In this document: piece by piece, positions 47,197 to 56,298 of the stretch | Layout: each line of letters starts with the position of its first letter | Position numbering within the stretch: the stretch's first letter is position 1 | From: Rhodobacteraceae bacterium HTCC2083 | GTDB lineage: Bacteria > Pseudomonadota > Alphaproteobacteria > Rhodobacterales > Rhodobacteraceae | Length of the DNA stretch: 64,000 bases | Assembly (NCBI GenBank): GCA_000156115.1 | Contig: DS995276.1 | Location: 872,017-936,016 of the forward strand | Direction: 5' to 3' | Notes under the pieces: model-generated | The model's database searches: none | What the model saw: only the letters and a program-made list of their open reading frames with translations | What the model was told of the DNA's origin: nothing | Position numbers and translations under genes: made by a program

Positions 47197-47690
47197 CTAA
47201 GCAATCGCGCTGATACGATATCCGATACGCGGGAATTGCACATGGACGCGGCCCAGATCAGCCTCGTCATGTGCGACCACCAGACGTGTTGTATTGGCCG
47301 CGACGAGCGTGCCCTCAACAAGTTGACGCCCTCATCCACATCAGGAGAAAGAACAACGCGCATGCCAGCCGTTAACCCCTGTGGGTCATGTGGATCGCTG
47401 TGTGTGACAGAGATTGGCTGCGCGCCGACAGCGTCTTTAATCGCATCTTCAGCGCTCAGGTCAAACATCTCTCCATGACCGGCATTGGCGATCCGTGTCT
47501 CCCATGCTTCAAGCTTAGGGAACCCCAACAAGAGCACAGGCCCCTGCACCCAGCACCCGCGCGAGAACCACACAAGATGATAGAATTGCGCATCAATCGC
47601 TGTTGCTTGATCGCCCGTCGCCAGGTTGTTGCTCAATCCTAAACGGACTTTTTCAGCGACGGGCGATTGTGGGTAACGTGCAAAATGATC
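47197..47690 (-). pseudogene. Glutathione S-transferase remnant
   Basis: Three pieces of one GST are visible: an N-terminal strand-helix YPQSPVAEKVRLGLS, a C-terminal domain AIDAQFYHLVWFSRG with LEAWETRIANAGHGEMFD, and a tail VEGTLVAANTTRLVVAHDEA then VQFPRIGYRISAIA in another frame. About 90 residues between the first two pieces are missing, and there are at least two frame breaks. A 167-residue open frame remains but mixes correct and shifted sequence. Confidence 0.7.
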
Positions 47691-47709
47691 CGTGACTTAT
47701 GCGCTAACC

Positions 47710-48219
47710 CTATGAACGCAACCGGCGGAACCAGCCCCTTTTGGGTGCATCCTCAGCACTGTCTTCCTCGCCCTCTTCTGGCGCGCCAACTGCATCCTGA
47801 AACGCCGTAAAGAACTGATCCGCCATTTTCTTGGCGAAACCATCAACAATGCGACTGCCTAACTGGGCGAGTTTGCCACCTACTTTCGCTTCAACCTCAT
47901 AGTGCAGGATCGTTTGCTCACCATCCGCTTCAAGGCGCACGTTCGCACCGCCTTTTGCGAACCCAGCAGCACCGCCTTTGCCCGCACCCGTCAGAGTCAA
48001 CCCTTCGTTCTCAACTATATCGCTCAGTTCGACTTCGCCTTTGAACGTCGCTTTCACAGGGCCAACCTTTTGCACGACCGTTGCTGTGAATCCTTCGCCG
48101 GCAGAGCCGCTCATCTCCGTGCAACCAGGTACGCAACCGGCCAGCACATCGCGATCCAACATGGCAGCAAAGACAGTCGCTGGACCTGCATTGATCACTT
48201 TTGAATCGCTCATTTTCAT
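47710..48219 (-). CDS. CoxG/SRPBCC family protein (carbon monoxide dehydrogenase subunit G-like)
   Basis: 169 residues: SKVINAGPATVFAAMLDRDV, LAGCVPGCTEM, VGPVKATFKGEVELSD and GAAGFAKGGANVRLEADGEQ match CoxG. CoxG anchors or matures molybdenum hydroxylases (CO or xanthine dehydrogenases). The C-terminus EEDSAEDAPKRGWFRRLRS is charged, with basic residues suited to membrane contact. No molybdenum enzyme is in the window; the nearby purine genes suggest xanthine dehydrogenase. AAAGAGGCG precedes ATG 48219. Confidence 0.85.
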   Translation of the reverse strand: MKMSDSKVINAGPATVFAAMLDRDVLAGCVPGCTEMSGSAGEGFTATVVQKVGPVKATFKGEVELSDIVENEGLTLTGAGKGGAAGFAKGGANVRLEADGEQTILHYEVEAKVGGKLAQLGSRIVDGFAKKMADQFFTAFQDAVGAPEEGEEDSAEDAPKRGWFRRLRS

Positions 48220-48358
48220 TGGATGCGCCTCTTTCCATGGGTTACCTTGAATGAACACCAGACAACGACGTTGCGACAATATATGCAAGAGAGTTAACAC
48301 TTGCACGGGCATGCAATGCGTGGTGGCTTTGCGCAAAGTAATGTTTGCGGGAGGTGTA

Positions 48359-49480
48359 ATGCAAAGATTTGATATTGCGGTTGTCGGCGCTGGAATTTCG
48401 GGCGCGTCTGTCGCGGCGCGTCTTGCGCGAGCGGGCAAACATGTGGCGCTGCTCGATATGGAAAGTCAGGCAGGCTATCATACGACAGGCCGCTCCGCCG
48501 CAATCTTTGCGCCAAGCTATGGACCTGCAGTGATCCGCGCCCTTGCTCGCGCGTCCCAGTCATTCTTTGAAACCCCGCCTGAAGGATTTAGCGAGACACC
48601 GCTCTTGTCCCCGCGTTTAATCATGATGCTCGCGCGCGCCGATCAACAGGCCGCCTTGGACGGATTAAGCGCGCAACTCGGAGACGATCCAACAATAAGT
48701 GTTGTGGATGAACCAGCATTGCGCGCCATAAACCCATTGGTGCGCGCTGGTTATGCAAACGGCGCGCTCCTCGATAGGGCAGGTCAGGATATAGACGTCA
48801 ACGCATTGCATCGCGGTTTTTTGCGTCAACTTACAGCCGCTAGCGGCACGATACTGCTGAATGCCGAAGTTCATACAATGACGCGCCAGCAATCTATTTG
48901 GACGCTCAACACGAAAGCAGGCGAGGTCGAAGCCGAAATTGTCGTCAATGCTGCTGGGGCTTGGGCAGATAAATTGGGTCAAATGGCGCAGGCGGAACAC
49001 ATCAGGTTGCTACCAAAGCGACGTACCGCGATGATGATTACCGCGCCACGCGAGCTTACGCCTGATTTTCCCATGACTATCGATATCGAAGAACAGTTCT
49101 ACTTGAAGCCTGAAACAGGGCGCTTGTTGATCTCACCTGCGGACGAAACGCTCTCTTATCCCTGCGATGCACAGCCCGAAGAATTGGACATCGCCATCTG
49201 CGTGGATCGCATTGAGAAAGCCTTTGATCTCAGCGTGCGCAGAATTGAAAGCAAATGGGCAGGGCTCCGCAGTTTTGTCGCTGACGGCACTCCTGTCGCA
49301 GGGTTTTCGCAACGCGTTGATGGGTTCTATTGGCTCGCAGGTCAGGGTGGTTACGGCATTCAAACGGCACCAGCGTTAAGCGCATATGCAGCTTGTGAAA
49401 TACTTGGGGAAGCGCCCGCGGCAGAGCTGGCCCTAGCAGGCGTCGATCCAAAGGACCTTATGGTTACACGTTTGTCTTAA
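48359..49480 (+). CDS. FAD-dependent D-amino-acid dehydrogenase (DauA-like)
   Basis: 373 residues of the DAO family: FDIAVVGAGISGASVAARLA for FAD, then GYHTTGRSAAIFAPSYGPAV, which resembles D-arginine dehydrogenase DauA, and C-terminal WLAGQGGYGIQTAPALS. It probably deaminates a D-amino acid or related amine; the substrate is inferred only from similarity. GGGAGGTG precedes ATG 48359. Its 3' end overlaps the convergent puuD by 4 bp. Confidence 0.85.
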   Translation: MQRFDIAVVGAGISGASVAARLARAGKHVALLDMESQAGYHTTGRSAAIFAPSYGPAVIRALARASQSFFETPPEGFSETPLLSPRLIMMLARADQQAALDGLSAQLGDDPTISVVDEPALRAINPLVRAGYANGALLDRAGQDIDVNALHRGFLRQLTAASGTILLNAEVHTMTRQQSIWTLNTKAGEVEAEIVVNAAGAWADKLGQMAQAEHIRLLPKRRTAMMITAPRELTPDFPMTIDIEEQFYLKPETGRLLISPADETLSYPCDAQPEELDIAICVDRIEKAFDLSVRRIESKWAGLRSFVADGTPVAGFSQRVDGFYWLAGQGGYGIQTAPALSAYAACEILGEAPAAELALAGVDPKDLMVTRLS

Positions 49481-50733
49481 TTACTTGCTTGCACCACATC
49501 GACAGTACCCGCGTTGCGATACCATTTCACGATCTTCGCGCGATCCTCTTCGGGCAGCTCTGTAATATTCGCGGGCGGCATTGCGTGGGACACCCCCGCT
49601 TGCAAATAGATCTCACGCGCAGCACGCGCGATATCATAGCGCGTCTCTAAAAAAACGCCCTTCGGGGCCCAACGGATACCGTCCCAGCTTGGCTCTCGAC
49701 CATGACACATGGAACAACGCCCCAACACAATATTCTCCACCTCTTCATAACCAGCAGAGGCCACCAACATCTCTTGATGCGCCGACAATGGCTGGGCCTC
49801 AGACACATCGTAATCCTGATCCCATGTGTTGGCCGTACTGAGCCACGCGATGATGATCATCAAAACCACAGTCACAGCCCAGGTCCAGTGCGGACCCTTC
49901 CCCGTGGAATGCAGCGTGTTGAAATAATGGCGGATCGTAACTCCCGTGAGGAAAATCAGCGACGCGATAATCCAAGAATACTGCGTCCCGAATGCCAAAG
50001 GATAATGGTTCGAGAGCATCAGGAAAATCACTGGCAAAGTCAGATAGTTGTTATGTGTGCTGCGCAATTTTGCGATCTTGCCGTACTTTGCATCCGGCGT
50101 GCGCCCTGCCTTGAGGTCCGCGACAACAATGCGCTGGTTCGGCATGATGATGAAGAAAACATTCGCCGTCATGATCGTTGCGGTGAACGCACCCAAATGC
50201 AAAAGCGCGGCGCGGCCAGTGAAGACCCCGTTGTATCCCCATGCCATCACTACGAGGATCACAAATAGCAAAACCATCAAAAGCGTCGGCGATTCACCAA
50301 GCTTTGATTTGCACAGGAAATCATACGCAATCCAACCGATCGTCAAAGAGCCCGCAGAAATCACGATCGCCATGAACACCGACAAATCGGCTTTCGCGGG
50401 GTCAATCAGGAATAGCTCCGCACCAGCCCAATAGACAATCATCAACAAAGCTGCGCCAGAGACCCAAGTGATATAGCTCTGCCATTTGTGCCAGATCAGA
50501 TGCTCCGGCATATTTTCAGGAGCAACAAGGTACTTTTGAATATGGTAAAACCCGCCCCCATGCACTTGCCATTCTTCGCCAAACACACCCTCGGGCGCAT
50601 GCGGCGCTTTACGCAAACCGAGATCCAAAGCGATGAAAAAGAACGACGCACCAATCCACGCCATGGCCGTGATCACATGCAGCCAACGCACTACAAACGC
50701 TATCCAATCCCAGAGTATTGCGAAATCATACAT
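49477..50733 (-). CDS. puuD: Membrane urate hydroxylase with cytochrome c domain
   Basis: 418 residues. About eight membrane spans fill the first 320 residues (VRWLHVITAMAWIGASFFFI at the start), followed by a c-type cytochrome tail with CSMCH at 340-344 and a possible axial Met in SHAMPP. PuuD oxidises urate to 5-hydroxyisourate and passes electrons to the respiratory chain instead of making peroxide. It is divergent from a LysR gene with a shared promoter, and the next enzyme, UraH, is 2 kb away. Confidence 0.93.
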   Translation of the reverse strand: MYDFAILWDWIAFVVRWLHVITAMAWIGASFFFIALDLGLRKAPHAPEGVFGEEWQVHGGGFYHIQKYLVAPENMPEHLIWHKWQSYITWVSGAALLMIVYWAGAELFLIDPAKADLSVFMAIVISAGSLTIGWIAYDFLCKSKLGESPTLLMVLLFVILVVMAWGYNGVFTGRAALLHLGAFTATIMTANVFFIIMPNQRIVVADLKAGRTPDAKYGKIAKLRSTHNNYLTLPVIFLMLSNHYPLAFGTQYSWIIASLIFLTGVTIRHYFNTLHSTGKGPHWTWAVTVVLMIIIAWLSTANTWDQDYDVSEAQPLSAHQEMLVASAGYEEVENIVLGRCSMCHGREPSWDGIRWAPKGVFLETRYDIARAAREIYLQAGVSHAMPPANITELPEEDRAKIVKWYRNAGTVDVVQASN

Positions 50734-50784
50734 TGATGCTGTCTCCCTATCTTTAGTGCCAGACTATCCACCCAGATATTTTTC

Positions 50785-50816
50785 CGCTATAATTGACATT
50801 CTACAAAGAGTGTCAA
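50785..50816 (-). promoter_or_regulatory. puuD promoter overlapped by an inverted repeat
   Basis: On the minus strand a TTGACA box (50816-50811) and an ATTATA box with 17-base spacing form a sigma-70-like promoter for puuD. On either strand the arms TTGACATTC and GAGTGTCAA (8 of 9 pairs) form an inverted repeat at 50793-50819, a likely site for the divergent LysR protein. Confidence 0.55.
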
Positions 50817-50829
50817 AAATAGCCAAACA

Positions 50830-51735
50830 ATGTCTTACTTCGATAACCTTCGCACCTTCGTGCGCATTTACGAGCTTGGTAGCATGTCCGCCGCCGCGCG
50901 TGATCAACGCATTTCGCCTGCTGTCACCTCTGCACGCATCTCGCAACTGGAATCGCATCTAGGCGTGCGTTTGTTTCAGCGTACCACGCGCTCTTTAACA
51001 CCTACGGAGCAAGGTCGCATCTTTTATGATGGCGCATGTGCTGTTCTGGAGGCGGTTGAGGCTGCCGAAGCGGGTGTCGGCGACGCCACCGAGAATCCGC
51101 GCGGCACTTTGCATATTGCGGCACCCTTGGGAGTTGGTCGTCGCCTCATCGCGCCGCATGTCCCCGAATTTACGCGCGAGTTCCCCTTGGTAGACGTGCG
51201 CCTACGCATGACAGATCGCAAGATTGACCTTACTGCCGAAGGCCTCGACATCGCTTTCTTCCTAGGGCGTCCTGAGGATTCCAATCTGCGTATTCGCAAA
51301 ATCGCCGATTGCGACCGCGTCCTTTGCGCCGCGCCCTCCTACATTGCCAAACATGGTCATCCCAAGACGGGTGCCGAGATTGATCGCGGAAAGCACAATT
51401 GTCTCAACCTCCGCTTTCCCGGTGCACGTGAGTTCCAATGGGAGCTTTCCACCCCCGATGGGCCCCGCAAGTTCGATGTCCAAGGACGGTTCGAGTGTGA
51501 CGACAGCGATGTTCTCACCGATTGGGCCTTGCAAGGCGCTGGCATCGCTTTGCGCCCCGTCTTCGAGATCGCAGATTATTTGACCTCTGGCGCATTGGTC
51601 ACTGTCTCCGAAGACACCCCACCCTTGCCTGTGCAAATGGCGTGTTTATATACCCACCGCCGCCACCAGGACCCCAAAGCGCGTTTGTTTATGGAGTTTA
51701 TGATTGAGCGGATGGAGGGGGCTGTGAAGGCGTGA
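50830..51735 (+). CDS. LysR family regulator, probably of purine catabolism
   Basis: 301 residues. N-terminal winged helix FDNLRTFVRIYELGSMSAAA and SARISQLESHLGVRLFQRTT, then a LysR substrate domain (GTLHIAAPLGVGRRLIAPHV). The subset is the CrgA/DsdC-like proteobacterial group that represses or activates divergent genes. Divergence from puuD and the inverted repeat between them suggest control of urate degradation. Confidence 0.9.
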   Translation: MSYFDNLRTFVRIYELGSMSAAARDQRISPAVTSARISQLESHLGVRLFQRTTRSLTPTEQGRIFYDGACAVLEAVEAAEAGVGDATENPRGTLHIAAPLGVGRRLIAPHVPEFTREFPLVDVRLRMTDRKIDLTAEGLDIAFFLGRPEDSNLRIRKIADCDRVLCAAPSYIAKHGHPKTGAEIDRGKHNCLNLRFPGAREFQWELSTPDGPRKFDVQGRFECDDSDVLTDWALQGAGIALRPVFEIADYLTSGALVTVSEDTPPLPVQMACLYTHRRHQDPKARLFMEFMIERMEGAVKA

Positions 51736-51918
51736 GAAGTCTGCGATTTATAGGCGAGTTCAATTCTCAGTAGATCGGCAAAGTTCTGATATCGAGCTTT
51801 ATGTTGTTTAGCTTGAGTGAGAACATATGGGTGGCACAATCTAACTCATGGCTAAGAATCTTGCAGATTAAAAGGTCGGGTTCTAGACATAAAAGCATGA
51901 CTATTTTTTGGGGTATAA

Positions 51919-52356
51919 ATGGATAATCTGATTGCACAACGCGTTGCGGCGGCTCAAGCAAACGAAAACCCATTTGTCGTGACCAAGATGAAATCTGGAT
52001 GGCTGGTTATTGGCGACGTACAGCCTTTGATGGGATATTGTGTGTTTCTTGCTGATGCTATTGTAACTTCGATAAATCACCTTTCAACGTCGGATCGAAC
52101 GCAATATTCTCTCGATATTCTACGTGCTGGAGACGCGCTTCTTGAGGTGACTGAAGCATACCGCATCAACTATGAAACTTTAGGAAACTCAGAGCCAGCA
52201 CTTCACACACACATTATTCCTCGCTACGCGAGTGAAGCCGATGAAAAGCGAAAGTATCCAGCCATGATGATGTATTCATGGAAATATGCGCCTAAATTTG
52301 ACCCGACGGTGCATGGAGAAATCGTTTCCAAGCTCCGAAGCTTCCTCAATGCCTAA
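51919..52356 (+). CDS. HIT-superfamily protein
   Basis: 145 residues. LHTHIIPRY is a histidine-triad-like motif (H-x-H-x-x-P-R), preceded by YETLGNSEPA where the HIT fold normally has NxG. HIT proteins hydrolyse or transfer nucleotides. This copy is AT-richer than its neighbours and sits alone between the LysR gene and uraH, with 183 bp of non-coding sequence before it. I see no operon partner. Confidence 0.7.
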   Translation: MDNLIAQRVAAAQANENPFVVTKMKSGWLVIGDVQPLMGYCVFLADAIVTSINHLSTSDRTQYSLDILRAGDALLEVTEAYRINYETLGNSEPALHTHIIPRYASEADEKRKYPAMMMYSWKYAPKFDPTVHGEIVSKLRSFLNA

Positions 52357-52435
52357 GTAGGCATTCAATCAATCAATTAAAACGTATAGGCGCTGTCATC
52401 TTACTCAAAATCGCTTACCCATCAAAAAAACCCAA

Positions 52436-52789
52436 TCAACTCCCCCGATACGTCGAATACCCAAACGGAGAGAGCAACAGAGGCACGTGGTAATGCGCGG
52501 CCTCTGACATACCGAACCGCAAAGGCACAACATCCAAGAAACGAGGGCTTTCAGGCGGAACACCACACGCATCAAGGTACGCGCCGCAGTGGAACACCAA
52601 CTCGTATTCACCCAGCTCGAACTCTTCAGCAGGCAAAATCTGTGCGTCGGTGCGACCGTCGTCATTCGTCACAACACTCTTCAACTTAGCGCGCGTCTCG
52701 CCCTCGATGCGGTAAAGATCAATCGCAAGCCCAGCCGCAGGGCAACCGCGTGCCGTATCCAAAACATGTGTCGTCAAATATCCGGCCAT
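52436..52789 (-). CDS. uraH: 5-hydroxyisourate hydrolase
   Basis: 117 residues of the transthyretin-like family: [20 protein letters not shown] at the N-terminus and the diagnostic C-terminal YRGS. It opens 5-hydroxyisourate made by PuuD to OHCU. Start is ATG 52789, eight bases after AGGAG; a GTG three codons earlier is less likely. It is divergent from the puuE gene. Confidence 0.95.
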   Translation of the reverse strand: MAGYLTTHVLDTARGCPAAGLAIDLYRIEGETRAKLKSVVTNDDGRTDAQILPAEEFELGEYELVFHCGAYLDACGVPPESPRFLDVVPLRFGMSEAAHYHVPLLLSPFGYSTYRGS

Positions 52790-52933
52790 CGCGCTCACTC
52801 CTGATTTGCTTGATTATGTCGCATCTTTCTCTATCACGACGAAAGTTTGATCAATCCGATAGTGCATTCGGCTTTTTTTGAAAAAACTTTTTCATCTTCT
52901 GGTTTATCAGAGGGAAACTAGGAGAAGATTGCA

Positions 52934-54331
52934 ATGACTCGTTACCCTCGTGATATGCATGGTTATGGTGCAACGCCACCGGCCGCGAATTGGCCCAATG
53001 GTGCAAAAATCGCAGTACAAATTGTGATGAACTACGAAGAGGGCGGCGAGAACAACATCCTGCACGGTGATGCCGCGTCAGAAGCGTTCTTGTCCGAGAT
53101 TGTTGGCGCCGCAGCCTGGCCCGGTCAGCGTCATTGGAATATGGAATCGATCTACGAGTACGGCGCGCGCGCAGGGTTTTGGCGCCTCCACCGCTTGCTA
53201 GAAAACACGCCAATCACTGTTTATGGTGTTGCGACAGCGCTAGCCCGTGCACCTGCGCAGGTCCGTGCGATGAAAGAGGCTGGCTGGGAAATTGCCAGCC
53301 ATGGTCTTAAGTGGATTGAATACAAAGACGCAAGCGCCGACGACGAAAAGGCCGACATGGACGAGGCCATTCGCCTTCACACAGAAGTCGTCGGCGAGGC
53401 CCCGCGCGGCTGGTACACAGGGCGCTGTTCTTGCAATACAATTCAGCTTGCTGCTGAAAATGGCTCTTTCAAATACGTCGCTGACTCCATCGCGGATGAT
53501 GTGCCTTATTGGATGGAATTCGGCGAACACGATCAACTCGTTGTGCCCTACACGATGGACGCTAACGATATGCGCTTCGCCACACCGCAAGGCTTCAACA
53601 CAGGCGCGCATTTCTTTGAATATCTAAAAGCTAGTTTCGATGTGCTCTACGCGGAAGGTGGTCGCATGATGTCGATTGGCTTGCACTGCCGCCTTATGGG
53701 ACGCCCCGGTCGCGCGCAGGCGCTTCAGCAGTTTCTTGAATATGCCAACAGCCACGAGGATGTGTGGTTCGCCACCCGCGAGCAAATTGCGGATCATTGG
53801 GCGGCACAAAACCCCCATGTCCGTTATGCGCGTCCTTCCGAGATGAGCCGCGAAACTTTCGTCACCAAATTTGGCTCCATCTTCGAGCATTCCCCTTGGA
53901 TCGCCCAAGGCGCGTTTGAGCTAGAATTAGGCCGCACCCACGACACAGCCATCGGCCTGCACAACGCGCTTTGCCGTATATTCCGAAGCGCTACCGAGGA
54001 ACAACGCCTAGGCGTGCTGACCGCACACCCTGATCTTGCTGGTAAACTCGCGCAGGCCAAATCGCTTACGGCAGAGAGCACGTCAGAGCAAGCTGCTGCA
54101 GGACTTGATTTCCTCACCGAGGATGAAAAAGCGACCTTCACCAAACTCAATACCGAGTACGTTACGAAACACGGCTTTCCCTTCATCATCGCTGTGCGCG
54201 ATCATGACAAGGCGAGCATCCTTGACGCCTTCAACCGACGCACCAAAAACGATCGCGACACGGAATTCAAAGAGGCCTGCAAGCAGGTCGAACGCATCGC
54301 CGACTTTCGCCTGATGGATATCCTGCCGTGA
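52934..54331 (+). CDS. puuE: Allantoinase PuuE fused to OHCU decarboxylase
   Basis: 465 residues. Residues 1 to about 300 are a polysaccharide-deacetylase-like allantoinase: RYPRDMHGYGATPPAANWPN, ASHGLKWIEYK and GRCSCNTIQLAAENG. From about 303 (MSRETFVTKFGSIFEHSPWI) to the end it is an OHCU decarboxylase (UraD) with LTAHPDLAGKLAQAK and HGFPFIIAVRDHDKASIL. One polypeptide thus makes allantoin from OHCU and opens it to allantoate. This fusion is known in proteobacteria. The stop overlaps allA by 4 bp. Confidence 0.93.
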   Translation: MTRYPRDMHGYGATPPAANWPNGAKIAVQIVMNYEEGGENNILHGDAASEAFLSEIVGAAAWPGQRHWNMESIYEYGARAGFWRLHRLLENTPITVYGVATALARAPAQVRAMKEAGWEIASHGLKWIEYKDASADDEKADMDEAIRLHTEVVGEAPRGWYTGRCSCNTIQLAAENGSFKYVADSIADDVPYWMEFGEHDQLVVPYTMDANDMRFATPQGFNTGAHFFEYLKASFDVLYAEGGRMMSIGLHCRLMGRPGRAQALQQFLEYANSHEDVWFATREQIADHWAAQNPHVRYARPSEMSRETFVTKFGSIFEHSPWIAQGAFELELGRTHDTAIGLHNALCRIFRSATEEQRLGVLTAHPDLAGKLAQAKSLTAESTSEQAAAGLDFLTEDEKATFTKLNTEYVTKHGFPFIIAVRDHDKASILDAFNRRTKNDRDTEFKEACKQVERIADFRLMDILP

Positions 54332-54816
54332 GCATGCAGATGCAAATCCAGCCAATCACCAAAGAGGCTTTCGCGCCATTTGGCGATCTGATCGATTGCA
54401 CAGGTGATCCCGACATGATCATCAATCTAGGCAAATGTGGCCGCTACCATGACCGCGCGCAGATAGACTTTGGCACAGGGCGCGCTGGCCTTAGTTTCTT
54501 CAAGGCAAAAATCCGCACGCTGCCTTATGAATTCAATTTGGTCGAGCGTCATCCGCTCGGCAGCCAAGCCTTCATTCCGATGAGCGAACATGGTTTCCTC
54601 GTTATCGTCGCACCTGATGAGAACGGCACACCCGGCGCGCCCATCGCATTCGAGACACAACCCGGCCAAGGCATCAACTTTCACAAAGGCACATGGCACG
54701 GCGTGCTTACACCGCTCGCAGGCACAGGACAGTTCGCCGTTGTTGATCGCATAGGTGATGGAAACAATTTGACAGAATTTTTGCTCAAGACCCCACATAT
54801 TGTGGTAAGGGGCTAA
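54328..54816 (+). CDS. allA: Ureidoglycolate lyase
   Basis: 162 residues of the AllA cupin: KEAFAPFGDLIDC, the region VERHPLGSQAFIPM and GQGINFHKGTWHGVLTPL. It splits ureidoglycolate to glyoxylate and urea. A GTG start overlaps puuE; in-frame ATGs at 54334 and 54340 are alternatives. The glyoxylate product is the substrate of the bhc operon 1.8 kb downstream. Confidence 0.93.
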   Translation: MSMQMQIQPITKEAFAPFGDLIDCTGDPDMIINLGKCGRYHDRAQIDFGTGRAGLSFFKAKIRTLPYEFNLVERHPLGSQAFIPMSEHGFLVIVAPDENGTPGAPIAFETQPGQGINFHKGTWHGVLTPLAGTGQFAVVDRIGDGNNLTEFLLKTPHIVVRG

Positions 54817-54871
54817 ATACGGACTGACGCAGAAGCGGTCCACACTCACAGCTATGAAGGGGAGAATACCA

Positions 54872-56200
54872 ATGGCTGATACTTCACTGGGCGCATACAG
54901 CGACCCGAATACCACTCCACCAATGGGCCAAGCCGTTCCGCTTGGCGCGCAGCACGTTTTGGCGATGTTTGCGTCTAACGTCACACCATCCATCATCGTT
55001 GCAGGTGCCGCTGGCCTAGCATTTGGTAGCGCAGAGCAAGTTTACCTGATCCAAATGGCAATGCTGTTTGCGGGTATCGCAACGCTCTTCCAAACAGTTG
55101 GTGTGGGCCCAGTCGGTGCACGTTTGCCAATTATGCAAGGTACAAGCTTTGCATTTGTTGGTGTTCTTGCTGGCATTGCGGCGACGCAAGGTCTTGGTGT
55201 TGCGCTCACAGCCTGCATCATCGGTGGGGTGATCCACTTCTTGCTTGGCTCTGTCATTCAACACTTGCGTTTCTTGTTTCCACCACTCGTGACAGGTCTC
55301 GTTATTCTGGCAATCGGCCTCTACCTTATCCCAGTTGCGATCAAATATGCAGCGGGCGGCGCGGCCTCCTTCCAGATGGAAGCAGAGAGCTTTGGCTCCC
55401 TCAAGCACTGGTCCGTCGCGCTTACTGTGATCGTAGTATCCCTGATCCTGAAGTTCTTCACCAAAGGCATCCTGTCCATGGCGGCGATCCTCATCGGTCT
55501 CTTGGCTGGCTACACACTCGCGTTTGCACTTGGCATGGTGAACTTCGCAGCGGTCGGTAAAGCAAGCTGGATTACATCCATTCAGCCGCTTCCTTATGGT
55601 TTTGAGTTCAACCTCGGCGCAGTCATCGCTGTCACGCTCGTTTCCATCGTCTCCGCGATTGAGACTGTGGGCGATGCTTCGGCAACAACCAAAGCCGGTG
55701 CAGGTCGTGAAGCCACCGACGAAGAGATCGCAGGCGCAACATACGCTGACGGTCTGGGTACAGCAGTTGCAGGCGTATTCGGCGGTTTGCCAAACACATC
55801 CTTCAGCCAGAACGTCGGTATCATCGGCATGACAGGCGTGATGTCGCGTCACGTTGTAACCATCGCTGGAGTGATTATGATCGTCTGTGGCTTGGTTCCG
55901 AAAATCGGCGCACTCATCGCCTCCATGCCTTTGCCAGTTCTTGGCGGCGGTGTGATCGTGATGTTCGGCATGGTTGCTGCCGCAGGTCTTAATGTTCTTG
56001 CAGAAGAAAAGATGACACGTCGCACGATGATCATCATCGCCGTGAGCCTTGCGTTTGGTTTAGGTCTCAACCTTGTGCCAACAGCCGTTCAGTATCTGCC
56101 AGGCGTTGTAAAGACACTCGCAACATCAGCGGTTGCTCCAACTGCTCTGATGGCGATTGTTCTGAACTTGGTTCTGCCACAGGAAATGGACGAAGCGTAA
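54872..56200 (+). CDS. NCS2 family uracil/xanthine permease
   Basis: 442 residues, about 14 spans. The NCS2 signature QNVGIIGMTGVMSRHVVTIA and the substrate loop AIETVGDASATTKAGAG point to the xanthine/urate branch of the family. GGGGAGAATACC precedes ATG 54872; an upstream ATG at 54854 is less likely. Located right after allA, it probably imports urate, xanthine or related purines. A strong terminator follows. Confidence 0.93.
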   Translation: MADTSLGAYSDPNTTPPMGQAVPLGAQHVLAMFASNVTPSIIVAGAAGLAFGSAEQVYLIQMAMLFAGIATLFQTVGVGPVGARLPIMQGTSFAFVGVLAGIAATQGLGVALTACIIGGVIHFLLGSVIQHLRFLFPPLVTGLVILAIGLYLIPVAIKYAAGGAASFQMEAESFGSLKHWSVALTVIVVSLILKFFTKGILSMAAILIGLLAGYTLAFALGMVNFAAVGKASWITSIQPLPYGFEFNLGAVIAVTLVSIVSAIETVGDASATTKAGAGREATDEEIAGATYADGLGTAVAGVFGGLPNTSFSQNVGIIGMTGVMSRHVVTIAGVIMIVCGLVPKIGALIASMPLPVLGGGVIVMFGMVAAAGLNVLAEEKMTRRTMIIIAVSLAFGLGLNLVPTAVQYLPGVVKTLATSAVAPTALMAIVLNLVLPQEMDEA

Positions 56201-56226
56201 ACACAGCTCCACTCACAAAACTAATA

Positions 56227-56258
56227 AAAGGCGCTCCGATTTGGGGCGCCTTTTTTCG
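56227..56258 (+). terminator. Rho-independent terminator after the purine permease
   Basis: AAAAGGCGCTCC, loop, GGGGCGCC and six T residues. It closes the puuE-allA-permease transcript. Confidence 0.85.
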
Positions 56259-56298
56259 TTTCATCACTATAATCTCTAACCAACTCGGGAGATATCTA

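Noticed and set aside
51919-52356. Prophage or toxin-antitoxin gene
   Set aside because: The isolated AT-rich gene suggested this, but HTHIIPR points to the HIT superfamily and no partner gene or phage gene is nearby.
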